Source of the DNA: CAZWKQ01 sp964634005
GTDB lineage: Bacteria; Bacteroidota; Bacteroidia; Bacteroidales; JACABE01
DNA: 36,760 bases
Direction of reading: 5' to 3'
Assembly: GCA_964634005.1 (NCBI GenBank)
Contig: CAZWKQ010000020.1
Location: forward strand, 1-36,760
Shown here: positions 34,297-36,760 of the stretch, piece after piece
How the letters are laid out: every line of letters begins with the position of its first letter
Position numbering within the stretch: the stretch's first letter is position 1
Position numbers and translations under genes: made by a program
The notes under the pieces: generated by a model
What the model saw: only the letters and a program-made list of their open reading frames with translations
Database searches by the model: none
What the model was told of the DNA's origin: nothing

Positions 34297-36246
34297 ATTA
34301 CTTTTTTCATATTCATCAATCAACCACTTAATACGTAATACTTCGGCAACACTCCATGCTTGAGAAGGCGTACCGCCGGGCAAATGCGGCGGATTACCGT
34401 CGTAAACCTCCGAAATAGTGCTTATACCATGCTCAAACATAGTGGGTTCCATATTCTCGTAAACACTTTTTGCGAATGATAAACCGCTTTTGCCGTAAAT
34501 TTTCAAATATCCTTCTACAAAATGTCCTAATAACCACGGCCAAACTGTTCCATGGTGGTATGCACTGTCTCTTTCGGCCTGATTGCCGTAATAAATTTCT
34601 TTATAGTCGGGACATTTGGGCGATAATGTCCTAAGTCCGCGAGGTGTAAGAAGTTCTTTTTTTACTATTTCCAATACCAATTGCCTTATCTTTTCGCTTA
34701 AAGGTGTATATGGCAACGATGTGGCAAAAATCATATTAGGTCTTATGCACCAATCTTTATAATCGCCGTTTACATAATCGGCAAGGTAGCCTTTTTCTTT
34801 GCTCCAGAAGATTTCTTTGAAGTTTTCTTTTACTTTTTCTGCTATAGGTTGCCATTCGTTTACAAAGTCGTCATCTTTGGCTTTTTGCGCAATTTCTATG
34901 CTGAACATAATGGCATTATACCATAATGCATTTATTTCGACTGGCATACCCATGCGCGGAGTAACAGGCTTTCCGTTTACTACTGCATCCATCCATGTCA
35001 ATGCTTTACCATTTTCACCGGCATAAATAAGTCCGTTTTCAAGCATCCTGATATTGTGTATAGTCCCTTCTTTAAAACCGTAGAGAATACTTTTAATTAT
35101 TTTGTTGTATTCTTTCCATACTTTTGTATGTGTGTTGGTGAAATAAGCATATTGCTGCAACGACCAAAAGAACCATAAAGGTGCATCGACAGAGTTATAT
35201 GCTGAGTTGCTGCCTTCGCCAATATTCGGGAATAATGGCCCGTTCATTTCGCAAACCATAGTATCGATAACTGCTTTGCAGGTTTTAAAGTCGTTATTAA
35301 CCAGTGTCAACCCCGGAAGCGATATAAAAGTATCTCTTCCCCAGCGTCCAAACCATGGATAACCGGCAATGATTTCGGTCTTTTTATTGCGTTTTACTAT
35401 AAATTGCTGGGCTGCGTTTTTTAAGCAATTCTCAAAACAATCTCGCGGAATACGCGATGCAATTTCTTTGTTATAAAAGCTTTTTAATGATGCAGGATTG
35501 ATTTCTTCCAACGATGCCGAAAAATAAACACTTTCGCCTTTTTTGATTTCAAATTCGAAATAACCGGGAGTGTATAAATCTTCGAGATACTCATAACCTC
35601 TTTCTTTTTCTTGTTGATACTCTACATTATAATACCAATCGGGAAAATGTATATATTCATTTTCTTTCGAAAGCTGTAGGTATAAATGTGAGTAGCCTGT
35701 GTACATCTGTGTTTTAATTCCATTTTTTACGGCTTCATATTTTGTATTGACGAAAGTATTTGCTTTCGATAATTTATGAATATTTCTGAAAGCTAAAAAT
35801 GGTCTGATTTTTATTCGAGTAGGCGAATGTGCCTCCACTAAAGTATATTTGAGTATAAGTCTGTCTTCGTTTGTGGCTAATAGCATTTCTTTGTTAAGCA
35901 ACACTCCGCCGACTCTGTATGTAAGTATAGGAACCGGTTCGGTAACGAATTTTCGCATATATTTATGCCCGCGAGGTAAATAAATTTCTCCGGGATATTT
36001 TCTTATTCCAAGGTTAAATTCTTCATTTTGTTGAATAACAGTTTCGTCAACCGATGATAGCAATACATGGTTTTCACCATCAATAAAAGGTTGCGGGGCT
36101 ACTAACAAACCGTGATATTTTCTTGTATTACAATTTATTATTGTTGAACTTGCATAAGAGCCTGCACGATTGGCTCTTATTATTTCTCTGTTTAACGAAA
36201 ATTCCAAATTAACAAGCTGTTCTTTTTTGAAAGTTATATAGCTCAT
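34294..36246 (-). CDS. Glycogen debranching enzyme, GH133 amylo-alpha-1,6-glucosidase type
   Basis: A 650-aa cytoplasmic enzyme removing alpha-1,6 branch glucose from glycogen. The N-terminal domain (~1-270) has the usual ANRAGSYASSTIINCNTRKY and HGLLVAPQP. The catalytic (alpha/alpha)6 domain (~280-645) has GRWGRDTFISLPGLTLV with probable acid Asp305, PLWFFWSLQQYAYF, AYHHGTVWPWLLGHFVEGY and GGTPSQAWSVAEVLRIKWL at the C terminus. Length matches the archaeal/bacterial GDE type. It starts the nine-gene run and lies 47 bp before the GT4 gene, so it should act with the phosphorylase half of the fusion in breakdown. Upstream sequence is AT-rich and I could not find an exact TAnnTTTG box. Confidence 0.94.
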   Translation of the reverse strand: MSYITFKKEQLVNLEFSLNREIIRANRAGSYASSTIINCNTRKYHGLLVAPQPFIDGENHVLLSSVDETVIQQNEEFNLGIRKYPGEIYLPRGHKYMRKFVTEPVPILTYRVGGVLLNKEMLLATNEDRLILKYTLVEAHSPTRIKIRPFLAFRNIHKLSKANTFVNTKYEAVKNGIKTQMYTGYSHLYLQLSKENEYIHFPDWYYNVEYQQEKERGYEYLEDLYTPGYFEFEIKKGESVYFSASLEEINPASLKSFYNKEIASRIPRDCFENCLKNAAQQFIVKRNKKTEIIAGYPWFGRWGRDTFISLPGLTLVNNDFKTCKAVIDTMVCEMNGPLFPNIGEGSNSAYNSVDAPLWFFWSLQQYAYFTNTHTKVWKEYNKIIKSILYGFKEGTIHNIRMLENGLIYAGENGKALTWMDAVVNGKPVTPRMGMPVEINALWYNAIMFSIEIAQKAKDDDFVNEWQPIAEKVKENFKEIFWSKEKGYLADYVNGDYKDWCIRPNMIFATSLPYTPLSEKIRQLVLEIVKKELLTPRGLRTLSPKCPDYKEIYYGNQAERDSAYHHGTVWPWLLGHFVEGYLKIYGKSGLSFAKSVYENMEPTMFEHGISTISEVYDGNPPHLPGGTPSQAWSVAEVLRIKWLIDEYEKSN

Positions 36247-36480
36247 TTTATGTCAGTTTAATTTTTAATTCTTGATTATCAATTGGTTTTAATATTGTAT
36301 TATAGTTTATAAAAATAAACTTTTTTTACATATTAACAAAAGATTAAAGAAAAATATTATACAAAATAATAACGATTAACAGTAAAATAAAATTGAGCAA
36401 GGGTAATATGTTGATTATTAATGGATATGATTTTTTTAAAATTATTATTAAATTTAATTCAATTATAGAAAATGGTTGAA
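36247..36480. other. AT-rich intergenic region upstream of the glycogen locus
   Basis: This region should hold the promoter of the GH133-led transcript. I see only long A/T runs, no exact TAnnTTTG box on the minus strand (nearest matches have one mismatch), no hairpin and no credible ORF. Confidence 0.6.
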
Positions 36481-36482
36481 GC

Positions 36483-36507
36483 AATACGACCCCAACGGGG
36501 TCGCATT
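36483..36507. repeat. Isolated GC-rich palindrome CGACCCC-AAC-GGGGTCG
   Basis: The 7-bp arms 36487-36493 and 36497-36503 pair perfectly across an AAC loop. The flanks AATA / CATT extend the pairing with one mismatch. It stands out sharply from the AT-rich surroundings. Confidence 0.75.
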
Positions 36508-36539
36508 TTAATAATGTGGCATTTTTTCTAAAAATATTA

Positions 36540-36554
36540 AATCCCTAAAGGATT
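36540..36554. repeat. Short palindrome AATCC-CTAAA-GGATT
   Basis: Five-base arms around a CTAAA loop. It follows the larger palindrome by ~37 bp and resembles its style (CC...GG stem), but alone it would be unremarkable. Confidence 0.5.
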
Positions 36555-36579
36555 AGGTTATTGTTTTTTTACATAATGT

Positions 36580-36760
36580 AACCATAAGGTCGTCCCTACG
36601 GGACTTATGATTGGTTGTTGTTTTATCTGTTACCAAATGTTCGTCCCTACGGGACTTAATGATTACTTTTTCATCTTTTTTTGAAGCTCCGTAGGAGCGT
36701 CCTTATGGTTGAAAGAGGGCATATAACCGAAATTAAGCTCCGTAGGAGCGTCCTTTTTAT
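36580..36760. repeat. Cluster of four copies of a ~30-nt palindromic unit, two in each orientation
   Basis: Cores at 36592-36604 and 36643-36655 read GTCCC-TAC-GGGAC; cores at 36686-36698 and 36737-36749 read GCTCC-GTA-GGAGC. Read on the minus strand, the last two become GCTCC-TAC-GGAGC. All four then share a TTCG/GTCG/GACG-type lead, the TACGG centre and a trailing CTT. Copies 1 and 3 also share AACCATAAGG (36580-36589 and, inverted, 36701-36710). Spacing within each like-oriented pair is exactly 51 bp. Stem differences are paired (T-A to C-G, C-G to T-A), so the hairpin is kept. The cluster runs to the window edge and may continue. Confidence 0.8.

Noticed and set aside
19475..36246. Polysaccharide utilisation locus (PUL)
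   Set aside because: No SusC/SusD pair, no TonB-dependent receptor and no signal peptides on the glycan enzymes; the enzymes fit intracellular glycogen metabolism instead.
36408..36479. Small ORF of 23 codons (ATG at 36408)
   Set aside because: Composition is simply that of the AT-rich spacer, with no similarity to a known small protein and no supporting promoter or ribosome-binding context.
36580..36760. Possible CRISPR array from regular 51-bp spacing of repeats
   Set aside because: Only two copies per orientation, the like-oriented pairs are inverted to each other, repeats differ in their stems and the conserved part is short; no cas genes are present.

Overview
The window looks like chromosomal DNA of a Bacteroidota bacterium, probably Bacteroidales-like. 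It is AT-rich and has no obvious Shine-Dalgarno sites. It encodes two proteins with type IX secretion (T9SS) C-terminal sorting domains and a PorD-like (DUF4835) protein inside a bamD-rpoZ-coaBC-porD cluster. Several upstream regions carry the Bacteroidota -7 box TAnnTTTG. I saw no rRNA, tRNA, transposase, phage gene, toxin-antitoxin pair or CRISPR array.

Layout. Positions 1-2448 (+) hold two exported proteins: one with a type A sorting domain, cut by the left edge, and one with a type B (gliding-motility/CHU_C) sorting domain. A long hairpin separates them and a 7-bp tandem repeat follows. Positions 2679-6028 (+) hold the housekeeping cluster bamD, rpoZ, coaBC and porD. Positions 6088-11611 (-) form a tight five-gene operon: a PorE-like TPR/PD40 protein, a DEDDh exonuclease, a fumarylacetoacetase-fold hydrolase, an exported thioredoxin-like protein and a LolC/E-type permease. 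Positions 11713-15107 are a small surface-polysaccharide module (flippase, GT4 glycosyltransferase, FkbM methyltransferase). MurB follows (-), then an uncharacterised pair (468 aa plus a DUF5063 protein) and, divergently, an exported M23/LysM cell-wall hydrolase.

Positions 19475-36246 (-) are the most striking part. Nine same-strand genes with gaps of about 11-47 bp combine glycogen/alpha-glucan enzymes with a sensory cascade. The enzymes are a GH133 debranching enzyme, a GT4 glycogen-synthase-like enzyme, a GH57 amylase-family protein and a 1414-aa fusion of GT3 glycogen synthase with a GT35 phosphorylase. Between them lie five signalling genes: a membrane PAS histidine kinase, a Cache-domain lipoprotein, a second membrane histidine kinase, a stand-alone receiver and a hybrid kinase with receivers at both ends. 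No DNA-binding output domain is present. My inference is that an envelope signal is relayed by phosphotransfer to control alpha-glucan storage, possibly at the protein level.

The right edge (36247-36760) is non-coding. It is first AT-rich, then carries a cluster of short GC-rich palindromes. Four of these are copies of one ~30-nt unit, two in each orientation, whose stems differ by paired compensatory changes.
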